Shown piece by piece: positions 36,181 through 48,176 of a stretch of DNA of 64,000 nucleotides. The notes under the pieces are model-generated. The model made no database searches. It was not told where the DNA came from and saw only the letters and a program-made list of their open reading frames with translations. Position 1 is the stretch's first letter; every line of letters begins with the position of its first letter. The stretch comes from Chlorops oryzae (taxonomy: Eukaryota > Arthropoda > Insecta > Diptera > Chloropidae). A program made the position numbers and the translations under genes. The stretch is taken from contig CM035809.1 of the NCBI GenBank assembly GCA_020466095.1, forward strand, positions 2,391,393 through 2,455,392. Reading direction: 5' to 3'.

Positions 36181-38932
36181 GTAATTTTGGTGTTTATTCA
36201 TCATTATCTGTTAAGTATTGTTATAGGAGGCTGAGGCTCATTGGTTATGCTCACACGCTGACGAACGAGAGAGAGTTTTACAACACCCTAAGACCGACCG
36301 TACGTGGTGCACAGTGGCACTCTCCTGGGAAGGTTATGTAACTGTGCTAAATATGTCGCATCTAGAGAGGAAACCTCGATTAAACCCATAATCCAAAAGG
36401 TGTCAATCGTCACAGTGCCTACAGGATGGATGTGGCAACGTTACTCTTCTAAATGATGTACCTAAGGAACAGCTTCTAGTGTTTTTAGTTTTCTGTTATG
36501 AGAAATGTAGGGCGTACTGTTTAACATAGACTCTGAAAAGAAATTCATCCTCTTTGAAGGGTTTTTTTTTCGCTAGTTCACACACTGAGTGAAGAATTTG
36601 TGTATTTAAAGCAACAAAAGAGGGAGAAAATATCTTTATTTTGTTCTATGCTGATTTGAGTCATTTGAAGGCGGCTATAGTGCTTCTTAAGATGAAAAGG
36701 GGACATTTTCGCGATTTATACAAAATATATAAAGATTTGTTTAGGTAAAGCTGTCTAAAAGCCCATATGCCATTCGCTGTCCCTTGGGCTAATTTACATT
36801 CCATCTTACCTGTTGTGAATCATGGCGAAAATGATTATTCGGCAGAACAAGCTGGTTTCCACTTGGAGAGCCGACAATATCCATTTTTCGTTGTACACGC
36901 GAATGGAATACAAAATGCGAAATAATAATCCAATTTAATTGTCCCAAGAATGCTGCATTTTATGGGATCTTCTCGCTTGATATCTCGCTGAACAAAATCC
37001 AAAAAAAATAATAATAAAAAGAAATCACAAATATCTCTTTTAGAAATTATGCTGCAACCTTTCGAAAGGCTCGATTCTTTTGCATTTGTCTGCGTTGCGG
37101 AAAAAAAGGTGCACGATGAGTAACTTGGATCCTGTTTCGGCTCGACGGGCAAAAACGTTCAGCTTTGTTTCAGCGAGCAACAGGTTTGAAACGATCTTTT
37201 TTCCACATATTTTATCTTGAGATGCTTGAGGTACACGAATGGAAACAGGTATTTTTTTATGCTTAAAATCTCAAATCCACACAAACACACACACACACAG
37301 GAACGCACACATTAGCAATGAAGGCGAGTTCTGGAATTTTTTCCTCCTTTTTCGCAGAACGCAAAAATTTTTCTTTGTTGAGATTATTGAAAAAATATAT
37401 TTGTTTCCTTCTTCTCTAATGATTTCTTAGAAATGGAAACGCAACTGAAAAAATAACAGCCTTCGTAGAAGATATTTTTTCGTTTTGTTTTGTTTTATTT
37501 GATGAATTCGAATTCTTTTTTGTTTTCGTTATTCGCAACGCTTAAAAGGCGAAAACACAAATCACGACGCGATTAATTTCATCACTTGAGGCGGCACACT
37601 TCACATTTGCCAAATTTGGAGGCACCTAACGACATCGCAAGAGCACCAGCCAGCAAGGCACAGAGAAAAAAATCAAAGTACAGACATTCAGTTGCAAAAT
37701 TTGAATTGATCTGCGCTTGGGTCTTGACAAGAATTTTCTATCCGCAAAAGTCAACTAAACGCCACGAATCGTCGCACGCTTTTGAAAATGGACGCCTGCG
37801 CGCTGTGCTTGTGTATCTCAAAGATACACAGATAAACCGAGCCACCTTCGAGCATTGCTTTATGATAAGCCAGGATGGCCAGCTCGTTTCCAGCGCGTTG
37901 CTAAAGTCAAAACAAGAGAGCAAGCAGCCCAGCTCACAAATATTGGCAAGATAAATTTTTCTTCTTCTCGTAGAGTCGGGCTTGAACAGAGAGAGAGACA
38001 CAATCGAACTGGATGGAAGATAAAATGTAGAGTTTTCAAAGCCAACTTGGTTTGAGGTGGAAGTATAAAACGGTTCGACGGTCGGCAAAGCAGTGTTTGA
38101 GCTGTTCGATGGTCGATGCGTGTTGGGTGGAATTCACTTATTATCGACACTGATTAAAAAAAATTGATTATTTAATTTTCAATTAGTGATTTTAATGAAT
38201 TAATTAATTTTTGAGATTTTTAATAAAATGCTCCTTCCGTTTTGAAGGCATTGCTGAGATCTGGGTCATTCCTTTTTATTGTAAACTAAAGACTTTTATA
38301 CTTCTCATCTTATTTTCAAAAAATTTTTAGACATATGGGGTGCCAAATTAAAGGAAATCGATCTAGCATTTTGAATATAAGAAAAAATTTGGGTGTTCAT
38401 TGGACACTTTTCATACCAAAATGGCTGGCAGAGTAAAAAAATTGAAAGTTTTATCAGATTTTTTCACTTTGACCGTTTATTTTTCCCTCAATGGGTTAAA
38501 TTTTTACCATCAATTTAATTTTGCCTGCAAGCGTATACAATTGGCTTTCAAATTGCATTTATGTTTTTTTTTTTTCTACGATGAACCATTATCGTGGGAG
38601 AGATATTTTTCTCGACTTACTGCCTAAAAACTTTAAGGCCCTATAACTCCTCAGGGGTGCATTTGGTACCGCCCCTCACATACGATTTTTTGTTCATATT
38701 GGACCCTCCTACCACCCCTTTTATGGAATTTACTACCGAACGGGACACTCCCTATATCCTTAAAAAATCAGTTTTCAGATTATAAAAATGGCTCAGAATA
38801 TTTTGAGTTATTATTTATTTAATATCTCTTCTGATGAGGTTAAATTTCCTCAAAACACTTCCATTTGAGCAATTGGCATCATTGTGTGACTAATGATGGT
38901 AGCGCTCTTTCCTCGAGATAGTGAATCTTATA
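36181..38932 (-). other. intronic stretch with a GC-richer 0.5-kb island
   Basis: 37560-38130 is less AT-rich than its surroundings and has overlapping open frames on both strands (122 and 116 codons), neither recognisable. A TATA box and initiator-like site lie at its end. The rest is AT-rich with no gene. Confidence 0.45.
38064..38098 (+). promoter_or_regulatory. candidate core promoter (TATA plus initiator)
   Basis: TATAAAA at 38064-38070, then CAGTGT at 38091, with the A 28 bases downstream, the spacing expected for a Drosophila-type TATA/Inr promoter. It would fire on the + strand, opposite to pyd. No protein-coding exon follows it, so any transcript may be non-coding or the match may be chance. 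Confidence 0.3.
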
Positions 38933-39360
38933 CAGTGTAGCCTTTCTCAAGCGAAAAATATGGCCGCTTAACAGAGGTGTTCGCTTAACTTTTTGAGAAG
39001 CAGGAACACTAGAGCATTGCCAAAATTGTCCGATGAAGAGGGGTGTCCGCTTAACCCAATACAGACCAAGACGTATTTTGTTTCGAGTTTCGTGTTTATG
39101 ATGCTTTTCTGTCGATTGTTCAATAGCAAATTTCCAAGTAAAGTCAATGTTAGACGCGCCAAACATTTCCCAGTAGTCAGTAGGTCGCCCCCGATATTTG
39201 TGACATGCCAAAGTGCCAGTCCTTGATGACTAGCCATTTCACCTTCCACATGAACCTGAAAGAGTAGATAGGCCTCAGCTCACATTTCCCTATTCGCTGC
39301 GTATGTTTGTTTTTGCTGTTGTCTGCTTTTACCTCGAATTCTGATCATTTGCTCGTCAAG

Positions 39361-39436
39361 CGTTCGATAGCTCAGTGGTTCAAACTATGACTCGACAGCC
39401 GGGAGGTTCGGGGTTCAATCCCTGCGTGCGGCGAGA
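39361..39436 (+). repeat. tRNA-like sequence with box A and box B
   Basis: GATAGCTCAGTGGTTCAAAC fits box A, and GGGGTTCAATCCCTG is a near-ideal T-arm and box B, 45 bases apart as in a tRNA. The acceptor and anticodon stems do not fold convincingly, and no anticodon can be assigned, so it is read as a tRNA pseudogene or SINE head. Confidence 0.55.
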
Positions 39437-39675
39437 ATTTTTCCTAAATTTTTTACTTTTTTTATAAATTATAGTGTTTTTTTTTTTTGTTCATAGTTCA
39501 GTTATTTTGGAAGACAAACATTTCCCCCTAAATTTTTAAGGTTTTATTATTATTTTTTTTTTAATGGTTCATTTTCAAGTAAACAATTTTTGGAGTGAAA
39601 AAATTCGTTAAATACGTTTCCCAAAATCTGAGCAACGCTAAACTCAAGTGAGCATTTTGACCAAGAAATTAAATT

Positions 39676-40095
39676 CGTTCGTTTAGCGTAATAGTTAAGG
39701 CGTTCGCCCAGCGATCTGGTGGGCAGCGGTTCGAGGCTCGGTGGAGGCGAGAAAATTTTAAGAGAAGTAAGATAAAAAAGATTTAAAATAAAAAATAGAT
39801 AAACCAAAAAAATATAATAATTAATAATATAAATAAATTTAAAAAAAGTCAAAACAAAAAATTAAATATTTCTTTTTTCTCAGTCGCTGGTGCTAGGCCA
39901 TTTTCCTGCCCCTTTTCGCTAGCGAAATGACTGGTTAAAGGTGGCGCATAAAAGGACGACCTGTCCCCGGCAATGAGATCGTAATGTTAAATTCGCCAGC
40001 GTCTTGGATAGGAAGGGGACTGATCCCAGACACCCAGTGACTAGTGAAATCGCTAGTGTTGTGGTGGCTCCGCTGACTACTGGGTACTCTACAAA
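39676..40095 (+). repeat. tRNA-derived SINE candidate
   Basis: The head GTTTAGCGTAATAGTTAAGG (box A-like) and GCAGCGGTTCGAGGCTCGG (box B-like) are followed by an A/T-rich spacer and a GC-richer body (39880-40095) with repeated CGCTAGYG and GACTAGTG motifs. It lies 240 bases after another tRNA-like head, suggesting a dimeric or clustered SINE. Confidence 0.5.
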
Positions 40096-40259
40096 ATTAA
40101 ATTGTTAAATGTGTGTCAATGTGAATTTGTTCATATATGAGTGAGTATTGCCCGAAAAACTGAAACGTGACAATGTGATGCCATATGGGATTAATGTACT
40201 ATAATGGGTTAAGAGGAGTGTCCGCAAGGAGAGAACACACTATAGATACACACTTTCCA

Positions 40260-41917
40260 TTGTTGGAGCAAACTTAAATCTGCCTTCATAGCATTTCATA
40301 AGCCCAAGGCACCTACAATTTAAAGTGGAACTCGTCTTTTTGATGAAAGTTTTCAAGAATCGGGCCAAAGAATTTCACCAATTCAAACCGAACTGAATAA
40401 AGAATGTCATTCGCATGGGGTATAACTATCGATTAATATTTCTTAAGGGCATTTCACACCCCCAAATTGATCGACTGCTTTTTTATCGCCCCTGTTACGA
40501 CGCTTACTGCTCTGCCAACGCAGAAAAAATATACTTGTATCTCTTTATGAACTTGACTGACAGACAGACACATTCAGTTGAAACTCATCAACACGCAATC
40601 AACACTCCCTGCCTTCTTCTTTTCTCACCAATTTCCTTTCGAAAAATATTTTTTTTATTTTTTACAAAATTATGTTCCTTTAGGGCGCGCGCAGGCGAAG
40701 TGCAGAAAGAACACTTTTCGCATTCATTTGCGGATAGTTAATTGACAGGAAAATTTGCGACAGCGAAAAGAGAAAATGAATTTAAAATTTAATTGCGAAA
40801 ATTAGCCAAGCACGAAATAAATTGGAAAGCGCCCTCTTCAAAAATATACATATATCCAAATAAAAGGGGGACCATCAAATAATTATAAGTATATGTATGT
40901 ACATATGTCGTATGGGTCGTTAAGACCTACGCTGAAGTGCACACCCCGGAATTAAATCCATGCAGATTTGAAAATCATGAAAATTTTTTAGCAGGCAAAC
41001 ATTTTGCTGCCTTTTTTTATTTTTTATTTATTAATTTTTTTCTTTATTTTTTTCTCTTCAGTATTGCTTGCACCTGCGGTCGCATTTTTTCTCTCTTTAT
41101 TTGCATGAGAATTCGCAAACATCGCAAATTATGGAATCAAGCTGTTGATACAAAAGTCACATCCACCTTTTTTCTTCTAAAATGAATTCTCCAAAAAATC
41201 AGTTTTTTTATAAAAATTCTCTTTGTTCCCCCCATTGACTGAGTGTCTTTGGGACCGAGAAAAGGCTACCTTCTTTTCTGATTTCTGCTTTAGTGCGGTC
41301 GTGTCTGGCCACAAAATTTTACCATTATTATCATTAGTGGCGCAACGACTGCCTTTTCTTTGTTTTTGTTTTATTTCTTTTGCAACGAACTTGTCAAGTC
41401 GAAGTGGCGAATTTATTTCTGTTCCGAATGCGATACAGTGGAGCAAAATCAACGTCTAGACAAAACAAAAGAATAATTTTTTTCGATTTCCAAAAATTTT
41501 CATTTCATAAAAGAAGTGTTTAGGGCCCAAAGAAAATGGAACCAAAAACTTATAAAAGAAAGAATTCATTTACAAAATGTAAAAGTTTCTAAAGAGGTTA
41601 CTGAACACTGTCAATGGAATGGGAAATGGGTTCTTGATTATAAAAACTTATTTGTAGAAAGCAATAAAAAGTAATTCATTTTACTGAATCAGGGAAGAGT
41701 GAGGAAATAGACAGTAAAAAACTTCAACAAACACAAATACCCAACACAGCGATAAGGTTCAAGTGCAGAGACTGCTTAAGAATTGATCGAAACAGTGGGC
41801 GTGCCTAACGTCAAACATACTTTTAAAAAACGAATGGCCTAAGGCATACCAATAAATACTAGGGTAGTTCTTATTTAAAAAAAAAATATTTTCGCGGGGG
41901 ATCTCGTCATATTATTA
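40260..41917 (-). other. intronic stretch without recognised genes
   Basis: AT-rich; the Phe/Leu-rich reading frames come from T runs. Nothing else seen. Confidence 0.45.
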
Positions 41918-42091
41918 CAGTCGACTCGTCGTCAATTCGAAACTCGAGGGAATCTTAAAATATAACGAATTATCGAGTTTTTCAATTAATGAGAGTCGAA
42001 AGTATAAAGAAGTTTTTTAGAGAACTCGTGATAACTTTGAATTATAGAGAGGTTCGAATTATCGCAGGTTCGAATAAACGAGAGTCGACTG
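41918..42091. mobile_element. 174-bp CAGTCGACTC MITE (pogo-like ends)
   Basis: Ends CAGTCGACTCGTCGTCAATT and, as complement of the right end, CAGTCGACTCTCGTTTATTC, flanked by TA on both sides. Inner ATTCGAA and TCGAATT repeats are inverted. The CAGT terminus and TA target fit the pogo/Tc1 group. Confidence 0.75.
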
Positions 42092-42178
42092 TATTACCAT
42101 ATGAAATTTTTTTTCTCTTTTTAAATATTTTTAAATATTTTACAAATCATATTTCTTACTGTCAGTGACTGATACTTA

Positions 42179-42486
42179 GGCCCGATATTACAGTGTATAC
42201 TTAAGTTAAGGAACTTGAAGACTTAAGAACACTTTAAGTGTCAAGCGGTGTAACAGTAGACGATTTTTATCCAAAACTCACGAAAATTGTTTTCGGTAGG
42301 CAACATTTGAAAAACCTATAATTTTTGTTTATAATTTTTTTAAATTCGTAAAGTAAGTGAAATTCGTTCATTAAATTAATTTGAACTTATTTAAGGAGCA
42401 CTAAAATTTGTACTGTTAAATGCTTTACAGACTTAGCTTTACTTAAGTGCTAAGGAGACCTTAAGTATGCACTGTAATATCGGGCT
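42179..42486. mobile_element. 307-bp GCCCGATATTACAGTG MITE
   Basis: Terminal repeats GCCCGATATTACAGTGTATA and the complement of GCACTGTAATATCGGGC, followed by ACTTAAG-rich subterminal repeats on both sides. No coding capacity. Confidence 0.75.
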
Positions 42487-43038
42487 TATTGTATCAGGAT
42501 CTCCACTCAAACTAAATAAATAAATTATTTTAGAATTTTTTTTTTTTAATTTTTTGAATTACATTTAGGGGTCGCTACTAGCGGTCAAAGTTTTCCATAC
42601 AACATTCAACAAGAGTTTTGGAAGCACAATTGCTAAGCGTCTCGAGACCAGAACATACATCAACCCGCCACTGGGTTTTATTCTTATCCAAATATCCGAT
42701 GGAGACTGTCAACGTTACCAGGTCAAACCATAATTTCCCAGCTAATTGACATTAATGGCTTTATTGTATCGAACTGACTGTGCATAGCTCACTCTATTAA
42801 AACAATAAAAAAACAATTTTGCTCCACTGTACCGCAATGACTCAGCTTCCGTTCTTTAAATTACACAATTTTTTAAGCCTTTTCCGAAATAAATTCAAAC
42901 TGGAGTCGATGTCTACGAATTTTATGTTTGCAGTCAAGTTAAAACGCTTCTAAATGCACCACTAATTTTTCACAGAGTACCTGCATGAAAGGAAAATTCC
43001 GAGCGCATTGTTAACATACGACGTTTTTGGCAAATTAC

Positions 43039-43065
43039 AAAAAAAAAAAAAAAAAAAAAAAAAAA
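43039..43065. repeat. A27 homopolymer
   Basis: Uninterrupted run of 27 A. Length is uncertain in most sequencing. Confidence 0.9.
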
Positions 43066-43646
43066 CCGACGATTAATGGACACATGCAGGTGCCTAAGAT
43101 TCGCGTAAAGCACTCACATATTTGTTTGTGAATAAATAGTTGTTGTGTTCGAGTTTTGTAAAAGGCAGAAAAGATATACTTGAACTGCAGAGCAGATTAC
43201 ATTCAAGCTACACAATAAAAGCGCGAAAAATTGCACTTAACACACAACAACAAAATGGCCGCAAGATAAACTCGAATGCGGACCCCAGAGACAATCTCGA
43301 CCGACTGCAGCGAGTTCAAAGTTTGGAAAAGTGGTAGACTTATTCACAGCGATTGGCAATAAATTTTCGACTCCCTCTCTAGTGTAAATACACACGAGGA
43401 GATCAGTGGCGTTTTAATTCCTGTTGAGGCCTTAAGTGATAATGCGATAATGCATTGGGGCCCAAGCGAATGATGTTGCTCAGGGATATGGACAAAAAAC
43501 TTCGATTATCGGATGTAGTGATATTTTTAAAAAGACACATCGAAATTTCCCCTCCTCTTTTTGTTCGACAGTAAATTGTACATCCACATTTTTTTTAATG
43601 ATATCGAAAATCGATATTTTTCTTAACTAGACTTATGACTTTAAGG

Positions 43647-43860
43647 TAGAGTATAAGCTTGCTAACTCTCATTTGAAAAATTGTAATGGGCAGACCAAAA
43701 ACTGATTCAAATTTTCATTTTCATCAAGTAAGGAAGGATATTTGATATATGTACCAACTATATTTTGAGTGTCCTTACTATGATAAAAATGTAAATTTGA
43801 ATCAGTTTTTGGTCTGCCCATTAGAATTTTTCAAAAGGGAGTTAGCAGGTTTACACTCTA
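43647..43860. mobile_element. 214-bp near-palindromic fold-back element
   Basis: Arms of about 85 bases: the left runs TAGAGTATAAGCTTGCTAAC to ATTGTAATGGGCAGACCAAA and ACTGATTCAAATTT, and the right is its complement ending GTTAGCAGGTTTACACTCTA. The loop is about 40 bases. Transcribed within pyd pre-mRNA it would form a long hairpin. Confidence 0.8.
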
Positions 43861-45006
43861 AGCCGACGGTATATATTTATATATCGAAAATCCGATTTTT
43901 CTTCTCTAGATAGTAAGTATATCGCCCCAAATTCGATGCTTTTTGAACACTTCGATAAAATTTATGCTTTTGTTTACTCGACTCTTTGATGCGATCGAGC
44001 TATGAGTTCAACATCAGGCATCTTTACCACTTGGACCACATCGGTTTTGTGACTTTTTTCTTTTTCGATTGGGACCAAATTATAAATTCATAATAGAAAT
44101 GTTGGACCCTAAGCTTCAACAGCTTCGATAAAATCTTTATCGATGTATTTTTCATATTTTCTCATCTCTAATATCACTCAAAACATTGCAAAGCCTATTC
44201 AAAAGGATCACTGCGTAAAAATGTTGTCTAGAAACTATCGAAAACTATTAGGAGTAGATATCGAACCGACACAAACTGGTTAATTACAGGAGATATGATA
44301 GCACGATGTAGTAACCCAGCTGCAACGAACATAATTCTTTTGAGTTTAGAGTTCTTATGAAAATTGGAGCCCTATCGCCCGATAAGTCTGCTCACCCTTA
44401 AGTCCGACACTGAAGTAGAAACTATTTGGCTTACTTTACCCTTTAAAAATTAAAGAAATTTGTATTCGAAATGCAAAAAAGGGTATTTCCACCAGCCCAA
44501 GCTTGAAATAAATGCTAAATAAACCAAAAATCTGGCACAAAATATTAAAAATAGAGTCACGTGCCAAATGTCAACGGAGTGAGCCAAACACAGACACACA
44601 CAAACACGTGCATATGTACATACATATAAATAAATCGACTCGCTAAAAATTGCTACATGCAATCAGTGAAATGATTTTCCCTTCCAGGCCACAGAATACT
44701 CGAAATAAGCAAACATCTTGGATATCGTTTCTTGAAAACTCCCCTCGGTGAGTTTTTCGGAATGCACATTTGCATCTGCACCACATGCGACGTGCCTCGT
44801 TCAGCTCAGTCCGTAGTCTGTCCGTCTTGTGGCTTGTGCGCTTCATTGCCGTTGCCACTGGCGTTGATTTTTGTGCTTTCTTTTCGTTTTGCAATCGATA
44901 GCGTTCGTCGTCGTTAGCCTGCCGATACTTTGACTAGACTAAAAAATATGGTCAAAATTATGCATTTGAGGTCAAAACGTGATTTGTTTTAAAGAAAAAT
45001 GCCTTG

Positions 45007-45030
45007 TTTTTTTTTTTTTTTTTTTTTTTT
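45007..45030. repeat. T24 homopolymer
   Basis: Uninterrupted run of 24 T, about 240 bases downstream (minus strand) of exon B2. Confidence 0.9.
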
Positions 45031-45270
45031 GTTGCTGATAAATTGTCCAAGGCTTTAGCGGAAAATTGAACCCAAAGTACAGTGAAGGCTTCTTAGGTGG
45101 ACATTTCATTTTCCAGGATAATTATCTAAAACATTTCTTCAGTTGATGATTTTCTTTTATTGAACTTTCACCCCCTTTAGAGCGATCTAAGCGCCTGCGC
45201 ACTGAGTGTCCAGCCAATGAAGCTTTCACTCTCAACACAGAAAAGATTTATTGTCAAATTTACACCTCAC

Positions 45271-45919
45271 CTTCTTCTTCCTGCGATGCGACACCGACGA
45301 ATGTGGTGTACCACGTCCACTTTCATTCCCCGGATTCTTAAACAAATCATCGATATTCCGTATATAATTTCTCTCCAAAGTATTGGGACCGACAACAGCC
45401 GCCGGACCGCCCGAATAAACTTCGCCATTGCTCTTCTGGCCAACGCTATTGCTACGCGATCGTTGTAGCCAATAGACCTGATTGGCCAAATTTATCTCAG
45501 CGGCAGCCTTACTGTGGGCATTTCGACGTCTCATAGAAGCACTATTGCTGCTCGCATTTGGATCAACTTGTCCATTGTTATTGGTGCTATTCAAATATTC
45601 ACCGGAAATATGAACTTTTGGTGTTGCCACCAATTGTAAACCAGCAGCACCGGTTTCATCGGGGAACTCATGCAACTCGTACGGATAGCGTGGATCCATC
45701 GGTTGTCCTGGCTGTCGTGGATACATATATGCATCGCGAAGAAACATTTTCGAAGTCGTATACACACGATCATCGATCTGATAGAGTCCATTGGCACCGG
45801 GTCCAGTTCCGCCGCCGATAATTCCATTTCGAATAAGTGCCGTTGGCACGTAACCCGCGCGAATGTAGCGTGCTTGTGTGTTGATCATATTTCGGCCCGA
45901 AATCGGTCGGCGATTGTTG
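45271..45919 (-). CDS. pyd: pyd exon B2: N-terminal module B
   Basis: A 649-nt exon (1 base completing a codon, then 216 codons) with acceptor TTTTTCTTTTCAAAG|CAAC and donor AAG|GTGAGG, phase 2 in and phase 0 out. It encodes NNRRPISGRNMINTQARYIR, a Gly-rich stretch, a Tyr/Pro segment (RDAYMYPRQPGQPMDPRYPY), a Ser/Asn-rich part, QVYWLQRSRSNS, and a basic end (SHRRKKK). No catalogued domain is evident; it is probably disordered with several candidate phosphorylation sites. The open frame continues upstream of the acceptor and downstream of the donor only into intron-like sequence. With B1 it gives a 248-residue N-terminus before PDZ1. Confidence 0.87.
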
Positions 45920-46151
45920 CTTTGAAAAGAAAAACCGCTTAAGTCACAAATCAGATTGTGGTCAGTCCAATTACTTGATTGGATTATCGGAATTAAGAGG
46001 CATACGAAACGACAGGGCAATAAGCCTGCATTTCATTACCGTAATTTATCGAACAGTAAACACACGACCGCTGAGAGTAGGGGATCCTTTGGACCCGTTA
46101 TTTCTTGAAAAAGAAAAATACTTGAAAACGCTTCAAAGTCCGTTTTTACAT

Positions 46152-46287
46152 TGGGCGACATTTGTCGTGGTCAGTCGAAATTTGTGGGTGAAAGTCTAAC
46201 GGGCAAGAGAGAGGGATTCGTGTCGGCCATACCGCCCGTACGTTTCTCACCCACAAACTACGGGTTTGCCGCGACATAAGTCGCCTA
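46152..46287. mobile_element. fold-back MITE in the intron between B1 and B2
   Basis: The left arm TTGGGCGACATTTGTCGTGG then TTTGTGGGTGAAAG is matched by the right arm GTTTCTCACCCACAAACTAC then GCGACATAAGTCGCCTA. A second, single-arm copy is at 62330-62381. Confidence 0.65.
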
Positions 46288-46427
46288 ATTTATATACCTA
46301 GGTACGGACAAAGGAGAACGTCCGTTACCCGTTGGAATCCACAGTGCCCTTTAATACATGGTCCCCATTCTCTCAGCGGGCTTGAGTTCAAAAATTCCAG
46401 TAAGAATGAAAAATTGCCGAGACTCAC

Positions 46428-46522
46428 CAGCTGCCACTAGTATTTTTTGTAGTTGGCAGTACGGTTTTGCGCTGTTTGGCTTTGAAACTGCGACGCCGCG
46501 AAGTATACTTTAAGAATTTCAT
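46428..46522 (-). CDS. pyd: pyd exon B1: second alternative start exon
   Basis: A 95-nt coding piece: 31 codons plus two bases, starting MKFLKYTSRRRSFKAKQRK and ending ...NTSGS TG|GTGAGT. The two left-over bases TG join the C that starts exon B2 to give Cys, so the frame runs on cleanly. It is very basic at its N-terminus. It is too short for ordinary ORF calling; I found it because exon B2 needs a phase-2 partner and this donor provides one 508 bases away. It could be an internal exon whose real start is farther upstream, but an ATG followed by a coherent reading frame favours a start exon. Confidence 0.72.
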
Positions 46523-47249
46523 TTTCGAAATCGAGAGAAGGCACCGAATTACCGACGAGCGCGAAAAAGTATGCTGCAACTTTTTTCACATTTAACGAAT
46601 TTCAATCTAAGAAGCATGAATTTTTGTTTGAATTTAACGGAGGAATTTTTGAAAATATGATCTTCTAAATGGAATTTTTATTCATTTTGTTTTGTTTTTT
46701 TTTTTTAAATTTTCTTGAAAGGAATTTTTATTTTTTATATTTTAGCGTCACATTCACCATGCACCACAATCGCGCTGAAGGCATTATTCTCGATTGATCC
46801 GTGGCTTTCGTATTAACTATTCGTCATGTTCCTCTTGGAAAAGTGTGTAGATGAGGTATGCAAGCGGTTGCACTGGAAATTCTTCATAATCCAATTAGTT
46901 TTCTTTTATTTTTTCTCACATTTGCGTACTGAGTTTTCCATTCGCCGACGAGTGTTCATCAACATTCGCAATCATAGTTGGACACGATGGGGCCGGTAAA
47001 ATGTCGTCATGAGTTGAGCACTTTGGGTGCAAGAGAGCAAGGTAAACGTCAGCGTTACCGTGTTATGAGGCCTGACATGAATGACACCATTTTTTTTTTT
47101 ATTAATTCTCGCAATGCTTCAGCTCTTGGGCTCTTGCAAGACCGAGAAGTTTTCTTTATTTTTTTTTTTGCTGTTGTTTTGATCGATGTGGGTGTTCGAT
47201 TTAATCAGCCTAAGTTAATCACTTCATCGCTTTCATTTGATTAACACTT

Positions 47250-47913
47250 TAACACCCATTTTGACCCAAATACTTCCTTAAAGCGGACGCAAAAACATTC
47301 TTCGGATTTAAGTTCGATGGAAATTTGAGTTGAAATTAATTTTGTATCGAGTGCAGTCAGTGATGGGAGAATGGAAAGCTTTTTTTTAATGGTCTTAGGA
47401 ACAAATGTACACTGAAAAAAACAACAGCGCAAAAACTCATTTTTTCAAATATGATTCGATAATTTTCACTTTAACCTATTCATAATTTGTTTAACCCTTT
47501 ACATACCGATTTTTAATTCTTCGGATGAAATTTTTGGGTATGGGCTTGTGAAATGTTTTCAGTGAGGTTTCGTTTCATTCTAAATGTGCGGCTAAGGCTT
47601 GAAAACTTTCTTATTAGGTACAGATAACCGGGCTACGGAATATTCAAACCATTCGAGAACATATCGTATATGTGCTTCAATAGTGTCACAACTCAAAATT
47701 TGTAATTTTTCCAAAAATCACAGTTTAATCGATGCAGTCGAGGTGCATTTGTATGACGAAGCGACTGACATAACAAATTTTTGGATCTAGTTTTTAATGA
47801 CCAAAACGCAACTATGAATATGCGATTAGGTAGACAGGTGACGTGTGAACACATTCCTTGCATTAACCCTAATTTGACAAGTTTTGAATTGCTAAACTAA
47901 TGAAGCACGAGTT
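47250..47913. repeat. direct duplication, copy A
   Basis: Homologous in direct orientation to 48438-48968 (for example TTCTTCGGATTTAAGTTC, GAGTGCAGTCAGTGATGGGA, CATACCGATTTTTAATTCTT, GAAGCACGAGT). This copy is fuller, with about 120 extra bases near 47620-47750. Confidence 0.85.
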
Positions 47914-48176
47914 AGGGTTGTAAAAAAAAACATTCAAAGTTTCGATTTAATCGATTTTTTTTGCTTAGGGCATCGATTATGTTTTTTTCGATTTTAAATA
48001 AAATCGATTTTTTCTTTCGATGTTACATTTTTTTGTAAACTCTCTGGCAACTCTTTAAAATATAAGCAAAACCATCTGCAAAATTGGGAAAAAAATACAG
48101 AAATTGACGGTAAATTCTTCTGAATGCATCTCCAAAAGAGAAAATAACTATAATTGAATATCATTAATTGACTAGT

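Larger units (their letters stand above)
38933..40242. mobile_element. GTCCGCTTAAG family, long interrupted copy
   Basis: The left part (38933-39060) carries CAGTGTAGCC, GGCCGCTTAACAGAGG and GGTGTCCGCTTAACCCA. The right part (40205-40242) carries GGTTAAGAGGAGTGTCCGC and GAGAGAACACACTA. The 1.15 kb between looks inserted and holds two tRNA-like sequences. Confidence 0.5.
10589..45270 (-). other. giant pyd intron upstream of PDZ1
   Basis: A 34.7-kb intron between the PDZ1 exon and exon B2 (44.5 kb from the A2 donor). It holds no recognised protein gene and is packed with MITEs, SINE-like sequences and simple repeats listed separately. Long first introns of this kind commonly hold enhancers and alternative promoters, but none is proven here. 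Confidence 0.75.

Noticed and set aside
37586..37954. 122-codon plus-strand ORF, with a 116-codon ORF on the opposite strand
   Set aside because: No recognisable domain on either strand and overlapping antisense frames. It reflects local composition rather than a supported gene, so it is described only as an island.
38879..39249. 110- and 93-codon minus-strand ORFs
   Set aside because: They overlap the interrupted GTCCGCTTAAG element and SINE-rich sequence; no family similarity seen.
45558..45942. Plus-strand ORFs of 87-90 codons
   Set aside because: They are antisense shadows of pyd exon B2, whose own frame has matching splice sites.
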